Origin: an uncultured Pedosphaera sp.
GTDB lineage: Bacteria > Verrucomicrobiota > Verrucomicrobiia > Limisphaerales > Pedosphaeraceae
NCBI GenBank assembly: GCA_903918755.1
Contig: CAIXFN010000110.1
Location: 62,001 to 126,000 of the forward strand
DNA: 64,000 bases
Reading direction: 5' to 3'
The notes under the pieces: generated by a model
What the model was told of the DNA's origin: nothing
What the model saw: only the letters and a program-made list of their open reading frames with translations
The model's database searches: none
Part shown: positions 16,983 through 24,794 of the stretch, piece by piece
Position numbering within the stretch: the first letter of the stretch is position 1
How the letters are laid out: each line of letters opens with the position of its first letter
Translations under genes and position numbers: made by a program

Positions 16983-18605
16983 ATGAGCAACGAACCACCG
17001 CAAATCCTGATCGCCGGGCTAACCGCCGCCGGACCACTGACCCTATTGGCCTTTGGACTCCTGCCCGCCAAATGGCTCAACCATCATTCCCGGATCGCCG
17101 CGCACACTGTCGCCCAAATCTCCCTCACGACGCTGACTTTGACGCTCGCTGCGCTGGTAGCAAGGGTTTACGTGGGCACGGTGGATGTCCACTACAACGT
17201 GGCGGGACCGCTTCACCTCGGCGTGTATTGTGACAATCTTTCCGCCGTCGTGCTGACCTTGGTGGCCTTTTTGCTGGCCGTGGTGACGCGTTATTCCGTC
17301 CATTACCTCTCCGGCGACCCGGGGCAAGGAAGGTTCTCCAAGTGGCTTGGCCTCACCGGTGGATCCGTGCTGGCCATCGTGATTTCCGGCAACCTTATCC
17401 AATTTGCCCTGGCCTGGAGCGCCACCAGCTTGAGCCTCCACCAATTGCTCCTGTTCTATCCGGAACGCCCGGGTGCGGTCCTCGCTGCGCGGAAAAAATT
17501 CATCATCAGCCGGATGGGTGACGCCAGCCTTCTGGCGGTCATCGTTTTGGTGTTTCACAAGTTCCAAACCTGGGATTTCACAGGCATTTTTGCGGCCGCA
17601 AGGCAGTTGCACGCCTCGGGCCTGCCTTCCGACGCCGGGGACATCAGCGTGATTTGCTTTTTGCTGGTGGCGGGGGCAATGCTGAAATCCGCGCAGTTCC
17701 CCTTTCATAGTTGGTTGCCGGACACCATGGAAACACCCACGCCGGTATCCGCGCTGATGCACGCGGGCATCATCAACGCCGGGGGGTTCCTGATCATCCG
17801 ACTGAGCCCGCTGGTCACGCTGTCACCGGGAGCCATGTCCACCCTGGCTTTATTTGGCGCTTTCACCGCCCTGTTTGCTTCGTTGGTGATGCTTACCCAT
17901 GCGAGTGTGAAGCGGTCACTGGCTTTCTCCACCGTCGCCCAGATGGGGTTCATGATGCTGGAATGCGGCCTCGGCGCATTCGGCCTTGCCGTGCTGCACC
18001 TGGTAGCGCATTCCCTCTACAAAGCCCATGCCTTCCTCGCCTCCGGCAGCATTATCAGCGCGGCCAAATCCGCCTGGGCGCCGCCAGAAAGAGCGACTTC
18101 GGGCAGGTTGCCCCTGGTCGGCGCGTTCGTCATGGCCGGCGGAATGGCGCTGGGCGGTGCGTGGGTTTTCGGCCGGGATTACCGGCAGGAACCGGCGTCG
18201 CTGCTGCTGGGCTGTGCGTTTGTCATGGCCCTGGCCTACGCGTTGTGGAATCTGTGGAGCCGGTCGCTGAATCGCAAGCTGGCCGTGTTCGGCACCGCTT
18301 TGACAGGTGCAATTGTGGTGGTCTATTTCTGGTTGCACAAAATCTTTGACAGTGTGCTCGGGGAAAAGCCCTGGGAGAATACACAATTGCATTCCTGGCC
18401 GGGCCTGGTCTTGATGGCCACCTTGCTGCTGCTGTTCCTCTTTGTGCTCATCATTCAGACGGAACTACCCAATTGGGCGCACCGGCCCTTCTTCCAGACG
18501 GTCTATGTCCACGCGCGCAACGGATTCTATTTTAATACTCTGGCCAACCGCACCGTGACCGCGCTGTGGCCGGTGAAACATACCAATCATGAACCCAACC
18601 CTTGA
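16983..18605 (+). CDS. dabB: DabB/MpsA-type NuoL-like proton-translocating subunit of the DAB inorganic-carbon pump
   Basis: 540 aa polytopic membrane protein of the NuoL/MrpA family with about 14 hydrophobic segments. The key channel residues are present: AGAMLKSAQFPFHSWLPD followed by TMETPTPVSALMHAG in the middle helices, and VKRSLAFSTVAQMGFM and HLVAHSLYKAHAFL further on, each with the conserved Lys or His. It is the standalone NuoL-like type found in DAB systems (Halothiobacillus DabB, Staphylococcus MpsA), where it couples the ion gradient to CO2 hydration by DabA. Its 3' end overlaps the dabA start by 17 bp, which implies translational coupling. No other complex I genes are near. Confidence 0.9.
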   Translation: MSNEPPQILIAGLTAAGPLTLLAFGLLPAKWLNHHSRIAAHTVAQISLTTLTLTLAALVARVYVGTVDVHYNVAGPLHLGVYCDNLSAVVLTLVAFLLAVVTRYSVHYLSGDPGQGRFSKWLGLTGGSVLAIVISGNLIQFALAWSATSLSLHQLLLFYPERPGAVLAARKKFIISRMGDASLLAVIVLVFHKFQTWDFTGIFAAARQLHASGLPSDAGDISVICFLLVAGAMLKSAQFPFHSWLPDTMETPTPVSALMHAGIINAGGFLIIRLSPLVTLSPGAMSTLALFGAFTALFASLVMLTHASVKRSLAFSTVAQMGFMMLECGLGAFGLAVLHLVAHSLYKAHAFLASGSIISAAKSAWAPPERATSGRLPLVGAFVMAGGMALGGAWVFGRDYRQEPASLLLGCAFVMALAYALWNLWSRSLNRKLAVFGTALTGAIVVVYFWLHKIFDSVLGEKPWENTQLHSWPGLVLMATLLLLFLFVLIIQTELPNWAHRPFFQTVYVHARNGFYFNTLANRTVTALWPVKHTNHEPNP

Positions 18606-21129
18606 AACCGCCATGGTGGAACTGAACCAGTCACTGCGTGACACCGTCCAGTCCGTCGGTCAGCGCATCCCGCCGCTGTGGTCGTTAAGAAACTTCGTCG
18701 CCGTAAATCCATTCCTCGGCTTGCGAGATCGGCATTTCCTGGACGCCGCGCGACTGATGCAGCGCGTAGGGCACGGCGACATCCTCATGCCGGCAGCATA
18801 TTATCAGGAACAAATCGCCTCCGGCCGGATTCAGGAACGGGATTTCGCGGCGGCCATGGAACTGGCCCCGCAAACTTTGCCGACCGAATGGGCACAGGCA
18901 GTTGATTTCCGGGGATTCCACGACTGGCAGCGCGCGCTGGCCAGGCCCCCGGCGGACCCGAGCGTGGCCCGGGTGCTGACCTTTGCGGATTTTTTGGACA
19001 CCCGGACGGGAAGCGCGTGGGCGGGATTGGTGGTCGAGGAAATATCCAAGTGGTGCTCGGCGTATTTCGATCAGGGGCAATCTTCCTGGCGGATGCCGTG
19101 GCGACACCTGAACTTGTTCGCCGCTTGGAAGGCCGCCGCCCAACTCGATGCCAATCCCGAATTGTTGGGTTTAAAGGATTTCCGGCGAATGGTGGCGGAA
19201 TTGCCCGCTGACCATTGGGAAGTAATCGACGGGGCATTGGACAAATTGGCCGTGCCGGAACGGCTGCTGCCGGACTTTCTCCATCGGCAATTCCTGAGCC
19301 TCCCGGGCTGGAGCAGCTACGTGCAAAATGTAGTGCGGGGTAAAGCCGGGGACGCTCCGGGCGACGATTCCCTGGCGCAATTACTCGCCATCCGACTGGG
19401 GTACGATCTCGCGCTGCGGCAACAGTTGGGGAGCGACAGCCACACCCACGCCGATTGGGAAAGCCATTTGGCAGGCCTCGCCAGTGCCGAGGCGGCGATC
19501 AACCCCGACCTGCTCGCCCGTTACATAGCCCAACAGGCTTTGGAATGCGGCTTTCAAAGGGAATTGCTGGCCAAGCTCAAAGGCCAGTCCGACCCGGCCA
19601 AAGTTGCCAACCGGAAATCCTTGCAGGCGATTTTTTGTATCGATGTGCGGTCGGAAGTGTTTCGGCGGGTCCTGGAAGCGCAGTCGGAGGAGATCGAGAC
19701 CCTCGGATTTGCCGGGTTCTTTGGCATGCCCATTGAGTATTTGAAATTCGGCCAGGCCAGTGGCGGCGCGCATTGCCCGGTCTTACTCTCACCGAAATAT
19801 AGGGTGCGCGAAGCGCTCCGACCGACCGTAGCCGGTGACGAAGGCCGGTGGTTGCGCCGGCTCGGTTTTTGGCGGACGGTGAGCGACGCTTGGAACTCAT
19901 TCAAGACCTCGGCGATCTCATGCTTCTCTTTCGTCGAAACGGCGGGACTTTGGTTTGGTGTCAAATTAGTCAAAGATTCCCTCGCCCTGGCCGCGCCGGA
20001 ATCCGATTTTATGCCGGGTAGGGTACCCTCGCGGTTTGGCCCGAAGATCGAGCGCGAGGTTTGCTGCGCCACCGAACACGGCCACGACTCCGCAACGGGG
20101 ATTCCGCTCCCTGACCAAATCAGCCTGGCCGCCGGCGCGCTCAAGAACATGGGACTCACCGCCAACTTCGCCAGCGTGGTTTTGATCTGCGGTCACGGCA
20201 GCACCACGACGAACAATCCCTATGGATCGGCCCTCGATTGCGGCGCATGCGGGGGGCATGCCGGTGACGCCAACGCGCGCGTGGCGGCGGCGATTCTAAA
20301 TCAGCCAGCCGTGCGCGCCGCCTTGCGACAGCAGGGAATTGAAATTCCCGCGGACACCTGGTTTGTCGCCGGATTGCATAATACCACCACCGATGAAATT
20401 CAGTGTTACGAGGGGGACAAGCTTACCGCGCCGCAGCGGACGGAGTTGGCCAAAATCAAAGCCTGGCTGGCGGCCGCTGGGATCCAGGCCCGCCAGGAGC
20501 GCGCGGCTTCCCTGGGTCTGGGGGGCGTGCCCCCGGCGCAATTGGCGGAGAAGGTATTCCAGCGCAGCCGCGATTGGGCGCAGGTGCGGCCGGAATGGGG
20601 CCTGGCGGGTAATGCCGCGTTCGTGGCCGCGCCGCGCCCACGAACCCAGGGCCGGAATCTCGGCGGCCGGGTCTTCCTGCACAATTACGAGGCCCGTTTG
20701 GACGTCGACCACACGGTCGCGGAACTCATCCTGTTGGCCCCGATGGTCGTGGCCAGTTGGATTAACCTGCAATACTATGGCTCCACCGTAAACAACCGGT
20801 TGTTCGGCAGCGGAAACAAGGTCCTTCACAACCTGGTCGGCACCTTCGGCGTCTGGCAGGGAAACGGCGGCGATTTGCAGTCCGGACTCCCGCTGCAATC
20901 CCTGCATGACGGTGCCCAATGGGTGCATGAGCCGTTGCGCCTGAGCGTTTTCATCGAGGCGAATCCGACCGTGCTCCGGGACCTCCTCGCGCGGCACCGG
21001 GACGTCCGGCAATTGGTGGCCAATGGCTGGGTGCATCTGTTTGCGATGGATCCCTCCGACCAGAGATTTTGGCGGTTTTGCGGCGATTCCTTTCGCGAGG
21101 AAACGTCCCCTTGCGACAATCCGGCCTAG
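18589..21129 (+). CDS. dabA: DabA (DUF2309/UPF0753) carbonic-anhydrase-like subunit of the DAB pump
   Basis: 846 aa, the usual size. The beta-carbonic-anhydrase-like zinc site is complete: FCIDVRSEVF contains C350 and D352, and ICGHGSTTTN ... LDCGACGG contains H536 and C551. The H-to-C spacing of 15 equals that of Halothiobacillus DabA (H524/C539). The N-terminus has the conserved PPLWSLRNFVAVNPFLGL. By family knowledge DabA hydrates CO2 to bicarbonate unidirectionally on the cytoplasmic side, energised by DabB. In heterotrophs such systems feed carboxylation reactions under low CO2. No Rubisco or carboxysome gene is seen here. ATG 18589 overlaps dabB. Confidence 0.96.
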   Translation: MNPTLETAMVELNQSLRDTVQSVGQRIPPLWSLRNFVAVNPFLGLRDRHFLDAARLMQRVGHGDILMPAAYYQEQIASGRIQERDFAAAMELAPQTLPTEWAQAVDFRGFHDWQRALARPPADPSVARVLTFADFLDTRTGSAWAGLVVEEISKWCSAYFDQGQSSWRMPWRHLNLFAAWKAAAQLDANPELLGLKDFRRMVAELPADHWEVIDGALDKLAVPERLLPDFLHRQFLSLPGWSSYVQNVVRGKAGDAPGDDSLAQLLAIRLGYDLALRQQLGSDSHTHADWESHLAGLASAEAAINPDLLARYIAQQALECGFQRELLAKLKGQSDPAKVANRKSLQAIFCIDVRSEVFRRVLEAQSEEIETLGFAGFFGMPIEYLKFGQASGGAHCPVLLSPKYRVREALRPTVAGDEGRWLRRLGFWRTVSDAWNSFKTSAISCFSFVETAGLWFGVKLVKDSLALAAPESDFMPGRVPSRFGPKIEREVCCATEHGHDSATGIPLPDQISLAAGALKNMGLTANFASVVLICGHGSTTTNNPYGSALDCGACGGHAGDANARVAAAILNQPAVRAALRQQGIEIPADTWFVAGLHNTTTDEIQCYEGDKLTAPQRTELAKIKAWLAAAGIQARQERAASLGLGGVPPAQLAEKVFQRSRDWAQVRPEWGLAGNAAFVAAPRPRTQGRNLGGRVFLHNYEARLDVDHTVAELILLAPMVVASWINLQYYGSTVNNRLFGSGNKVLHNLVGTFGVWQGNGGDLQSGLPLQSLHDGAQWVHEPLRLSVFIEANPTVLRDLLARHRDVRQLVANGWVHLFAMDPSDQRFWRFCGDSFREETSPCDNPA

Positions 21130-21172
21130 CCGGGCCAGGCCAGGCGGACATTTCCACCCGCCTGAATCCCGG

Positions 21173-21201
21173 TTGACAGCCCGGTCCCGAAGGCCGTTAA
21201 T
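21173..21201 (+). promoter_or_regulatory. Sigma-70-type promoter of the retron RNA
   Basis: A perfect -35 TTGACA (21173-21178), a 17-bp spacer and a -10 GTTAAT (21196-21201). Transcription would start around 21208-21212, exactly at the left arm of the a1/a2 repeat. It lies in the 82-bp gap after dabA. Confidence 0.7.
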
Positions 21202-21211
21202 TTGCGTGACC

Positions 21212-21367
21212 GCCGATGCTCCAAGCCGGGGAAGCTGACTCGTTCAGACTTCTTCTCTCCGGGGTTACCCCGGGGCAACTCGACAGTCACCCGTAACATC
21301 GCGCGAGCGACTCTGCGCTATCCTCGCAGGGACGCTCACGCACGACCAGACGCGTTGGAGCATCGGC
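21212..21367 (+). ncRNA. Candidate retron msr-msd noncoding RNA
   Basis: The RNA is bounded by a perfect 13-bp inverted repeat: a1 GCCGATGCTCCAA (21212-21224) and a2 TTGGAGCATCGGC (21355-21367), the hallmark pair of retrons. The base after a1 is G21225 in AAGC, where the branching guanosine is expected. The msr part has a hairpin CCGGGG-TTA-CCCCGG (21259-21273) enclosed by TGACT/AGTCA (21236-21240 with 21285-21289) and GTT/AAC. The msd part is a long hairpin at 21301-21341: GAGCG/CGCTC outside and CTGCG/CGCAG inside with a 7-nt loop. The a2 arm ends 14 nt before the RT start codon. Order and spacing match known retrons. The exact RNA ends and the msDNA length (perhaps 60-75 nt) are inferred. 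Confidence 0.82.
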
Positions 21368-21381
21368 CGGTCATTGGGGTA

Positions 21382-22731
21382 ATGAAACCGCGGCAACAAC
21401 TGGCGGGCCTGCTCGCCGAGACAATGCTGGCCGGCCACCTGGAAGAGGCCGGCCTGGTGGATCGCGCCGCTGCGATCCTTGAGCGCCGCCCCCGTTGGTT
21501 GCGCCCCATGGTCCGCCGCCTCCTCGCGCACTTTGGCCCCGGCCGTCGCCCGCGCCGATTCCGCCTGGAAAGGTTCATTGCCGCCGACCAGGGATTCGCC
21601 GGGGATGTCCTTAAGTTTAAATCATGTTGCCATCCCAACCGCGACGTCCGCCCCCAGATGGTTCCCGCCCTCGGCCCGCCGTGCTCCTGGCCGCTCCCGC
21701 CCCTCTGCACCCCGGGCGAACTGGCGCGCTGGCTGAACCTGGATCTGAATGAACTGTTCTGGTTTGCCGACCTTCGCACTCTGGAGGGCCAATTACCCCC
21801 CGGACCGCTGCGCCATTATCATTACCGTTGGCTGGCGAAACGCGACGGCAGCGCGCGTCTCATCGAATCCCCCAAGCAACGATTAAAGGCTATTCAGCGC
21901 CACCTGCTCACCCGGATTCTGGACCAGATCCCGCCCCATGAGGCGGCCCATGGATTCCGCGTGGGCCACTCCGTGGGCAGTTTCGTCGCCCCCCATGTCC
22001 ATCAGGCCATGGTGCTGCGATTGGATCTGCAGGATTTTTTTCCCACGATCACGCGAGCCCGCATCCTGGCTATTTTTCTGACCGCCGGCTACCCCGAGCC
22101 GGTCGCCGCCCTCCTTGCCGGGTTGTGCACCAACACGAGCCCGCGGACGGTGCTGGCCGGCTTTTCCAGTTCGCCTACCGCCGCCGTCGGCCGTTCGTTG
22201 GAACTTATCTATCGTCGCCCTCACCTTCCTCAAGGGGCGCCCACCTCCCCCGCGCTGGCTAACCTGGCCGCCTACCGGCTCGATTGCCGTCTGGCCGGGT
22301 ATGCCCGGGCGGCGGGAGCGTGCTACACGCGCTACGCCGACGATCTGGTCTTCTCCGGGGGACCGGAGTTCGCCCGCGGCGTCGAACGCTTTTACATTCG
22401 CGTCGCCGCGATCGTGCTCGAGGAGGGCTTTGCGGTCCACACCCGCAAAACCCGCATCATGCCGCCGTCGGTGTCCCAGCGCGCCGCGGGGATCGTGCTC
22501 AATGCGCATCCCAATCTCCCCCGTCCCGCTTTCGACGAACTCAAAGCCACGCTGCACAACTGCGTCCGTCATGGCCCGGCCGGTCAAAACCGGGCGGGAT
22601 TGCCCGATTTTCACGCGCACCTCGCAGGCCGGATCGCCCACTGGGAATCGATCAACCCCGCTCGCGGTCAAAAACTGCGCCGGGAATTTGACCGGATCGT
22701 CTGGCCGGCGGATCCCGCGGGCGGAAGTTGA
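21382..22731 (+). CDS. Retron-type reverse transcriptase (myxobacterial-like)
   Basis: 449 aa from ATG 21382, 14 nt after the a2 arm. Residues 1-150 are an extra N-terminal region, as in myxobacterial retron RTs. The RT core follows: LFWFADLRTLEG, HYRWLAKRDGSARLIESPKQ, AAHGFRVGHSVGSF, motif A RLDLQDFFPTIT (D215), LPQGAPTSPALANL (282-295), YADDLVFSG (Y318-D321) and the thumb-side FDELKATLHNCVRHGP. The conserved retron VTG triplet appears here as AAG (368-370) in QRAAGIVLNAHPN. It would reverse-transcribe the adjacent RNA into branched msDNA. No effector gene is recognisable on either side. Group II intron maturase domains are absent. The frame is open upstream through the RNA, but that part is not expected to be translated. 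Confidence 0.9.
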   Translation: MKPRQQLAGLLAETMLAGHLEEAGLVDRAAAILERRPRWLRPMVRRLLAHFGPGRRPRRFRLERFIAADQGFAGDVLKFKSCCHPNRDVRPQMVPALGPPCSWPLPPLCTPGELARWLNLDLNELFWFADLRTLEGQLPPGPLRHYHYRWLAKRDGSARLIESPKQRLKAIQRHLLTRILDQIPPHEAAHGFRVGHSVGSFVAPHVHQAMVLRLDLQDFFPTITRARILAIFLTAGYPEPVAALLAGLCTNTSPRTVLAGFSSSPTAAVGRSLELIYRRPHLPQGAPTSPALANLAAYRLDCRLAGYARAAGACYTRYADDLVFSGGPEFARGVERFYIRVAAIVLEEGFAVHTRKTRIMPPSVSQRAAGIVLNAHPNLPRPAFDELKATLHNCVRHGPAGQNRAGLPDFHAHLAGRIAHWESINPARGQKLRREFDRIVWPADPAGGS

Positions 22732-22844
22732 TGCCGAGCGTAAGAAATACTTTTAACCTGGCGGACTTTCGCTACCATACCCGAAATGCCCGTCGTCGTT
22801 TCCCGGACAACCAAACCGGACGGCCCTGGCCAGATACTGAATAT

Positions 22845-24794
22845 ATGAAATCAGCATTTTTGCGCGCGCCTGCCCTGACTTCCCTTTTCCTGGCCCTGGG
22901 CGGCCTCACCACTCTACACGCCACGGAAGAACCCCGGCCCAGCATTGACCCGCTCAAGCTCAATGTAAACACCATCCGCACGCTGGAAAAGAACAAGCTG
23001 CGGCAGTTGGAGGAGGCCAAGACCTGGCAGGCCTTCCATGATTTCCAGTTTGCGGATCAGCGGGAGCAGAGCGGTATCACCTTTGAACACCACGTCGTGG
23101 ACGATGCCGCCAAGAACTGGAAGCCCGCGCATTATGACCATGGCTCCGCCATTGCGGTTGCGGATGTGGATGGGGACGGCCTGCTCGACATCTATTTTGT
23201 GAACCAGATCGGCGGCAATCAACTCTGGCGCAACCTCGGCCACGGCAAGTTCGAAGACATTACGGCCGCGGCGGGCGTGGGCCTGGCGGACCGCGTTTGC
23301 GCGGGCGCCTCCTTCGCCGACATCGACAATGATGGACTCCCGGATCTGTTCGTCACGACGGTGAACATGGGCAATGTCCTTTTCAAAAACCTGGGCCACG
23401 GGCGCTTTCAGGACATCACTCAGTTCGCCGGGGTGGGCTATGTGGGGCATTCCTCCGGCGCCGTCTTCTTTGATTTTAATAATGATGGACTCCTGGACCT
23501 TTTCGTCGCCAACATCGGCGTCTTCACCAGCGGGGAAAAAGGGGCCGGCGGGTTCTACCTGGCTTACCAGGATGCCTTCGCCAGCCACCTCAAGCCGGAG
23601 CGCAGCGAACAGAGTCTGCTCTATTTAAATCTGGGCGGCGGCAAATTCAAGGAAGTCAGCGCGGACCTGAATTTGCAACACCGGGGTTGGAGCGGGGACG
23701 CTTCGTTCTGCGATCTGAATCAGGACGGCTACCCTGACCTGTATGTGCTGAATATGCAGGGCGACAACAAATTCTACCTGAACTCCGGGGGCCGCAAGTT
23801 CGCCGAACAAACCGCCGCCTACTTCCCCAAAACCCCGTGGGGCGCGATGGGAATCAAATTCTTCGATTGGAACAACGACGGACTGATCGACCTCTATGTT
23901 ACGGATATGCACTCGGACATGACCGATCTGCAGACCAAGTCCGGCAAGGCGGATTTCAGTCGGAGTTTTGAGAAACGGAAAAGCGAGTCCTGGTGCGGGG
24001 TCGAATGGTCGGATGCCTTCCTCCAAGGCGCTGCCAACAACATTTTTGGCAATGCCTTTTACCAGAACCCGGGCAGCGGCGGCGCCTTCAAGGAAATCTC
24101 CGACCAGAACGGTTCCGAAACTTACTGGCCCTGGGGCATCAGCGTCGCGGACCTGAACGCCGACGGCTTTGAGGATGTGTTTGTGACCGCCGGCATGGGT
24201 TATCCCTTCCGTTACGCCATCAATTCCGTGCTCTTGAACGAAGGTGGCAAACGTTTCCTGGACAGTGAATACGTGCTCGGCGTGGAACCCCGCAAGGATA
24301 ACCGGATCGAAAAGGTTTACTTCACGCTCGATTGCTCGGGCGCCGATAAGAAGCACCCCCTGGCCTACCACAAGAAGGGCCTCCTGGATGTCGTCGGGTC
24401 CATTAGCTCCCGCTCCTCGGTGGCTTTCGACCTGGATGATGACGGTGATCTCGATATCGTTACGAATGAAATGAATGACCGGCCCATGGTGCTCGTCAGC
24501 AATCTCGCCGAGCGGAAAAAAATCCACTTTCTCAAAGTCAAGCTGGTGGGCACGGTCTCCAATCGCGACGGATTGGGCGCCACGGTGAAAGTGCATTGCG
24601 GGAACGCCACCTATACCCGCTACCATGATGGCAAATCGGGTTACCTGGCCCAAAGCTCCCTGCCGCTCTATTTCGGCCTGGGGGAGGCAACCAAGATCGA
24701 CCGCATTGAAGTCACCTGGCCCTCCGGCAAAAAGCAGTCGCTTGCCGAGAGCCCGACCATGAATGGTCTGCTCACCATCACCGAACCGCGCTGA
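22845..24794 (+). CDS. Secreted FG-GAP/VCBS repeat protein with ASPIC/UnbV C-terminal domain (CRTAC1 family)
   Basis: 649 aa from ATG 22845, which begins a signal peptide (MKSAFLRAPALTSLFLALGG). Several calcium-binding FG-GAP repeats follow, for example VADVDGDGLLDIYFVNQIGG, FADIDNDGLPDLFVTTVNMG, FFDFNNDGLLDLFVAN and FDLDDDGDLDIVTNEMN; each Asp-rich loop would bind Ca2+. The last 80 residues are an ASPIC/UnbV domain (LGATVKVHCG, VTWPSGKKQSLAE). This architecture is a seven-bladed propeller common in Verrucomicrobia and of unknown function. It begins 113 bp after the RT and is probably a separate unit. Its last 17 bp overlap the convergent beta-helix gene. Confidence 0.92.
   Translation: MKSAFLRAPALTSLFLALGGLTTLHATEEPRPSIDPLKLNVNTIRTLEKNKLRQLEEAKTWQAFHDFQFADQREQSGITFEHHVVDDAAKNWKPAHYDHGSAIAVADVDGDGLLDIYFVNQIGGNQLWRNLGHGKFEDITAAAGVGLADRVCAGASFADIDNDGLPDLFVTTVNMGNVLFKNLGHGRFQDITQFAGVGYVGHSSGAVFFDFNNDGLLDLFVANIGVFTSGEKGAGGFYLAYQDAFASHLKPERSEQSLLYLNLGGGKFKEVSADLNLQHRGWSGDASFCDLNQDGYPDLYVLNMQGDNKFYLNSGGRKFAEQTAAYFPKTPWGAMGIKFFDWNNDGLIDLYVTDMHSDMTDLQTKSGKADFSRSFEKRKSESWCGVEWSDAFLQGAANNIFGNAFYQNPGSGGAFKEISDQNGSETYWPWGISVADLNADGFEDVFVTAGMGYPFRYAINSVLLNEGGKRFLDSEYVLGVEPRKDNRIEKVYFTLDCSGADKKHPLAYHKKGLLDVVGSISSRSSVAFDLDDDGDLDIVTNEMNDRPMVLVSNLAERKKIHFLKVKLVGTVSNRDGLGATVKVHCGNATYTRYHDGKSGYLAQSSLPLYFGLGEATKIDRIEVTWPSGKKQSLAESPTMNGLLTITEPR

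Noticed and set aside
21202-21381. An upstream in-frame extension of the reverse transcriptase
   Set aside because: The 60 residues lie on the candidate msr-msd RNA, have no family similarity, and the promoter and repeats fit a noncoding RNA.
22845-24794. The FG-GAP/UnbV gene as the retron effector
   Set aside because: It has a signal peptide and belongs to a widespread secreted family; nothing links it to antiphage retrons except position.
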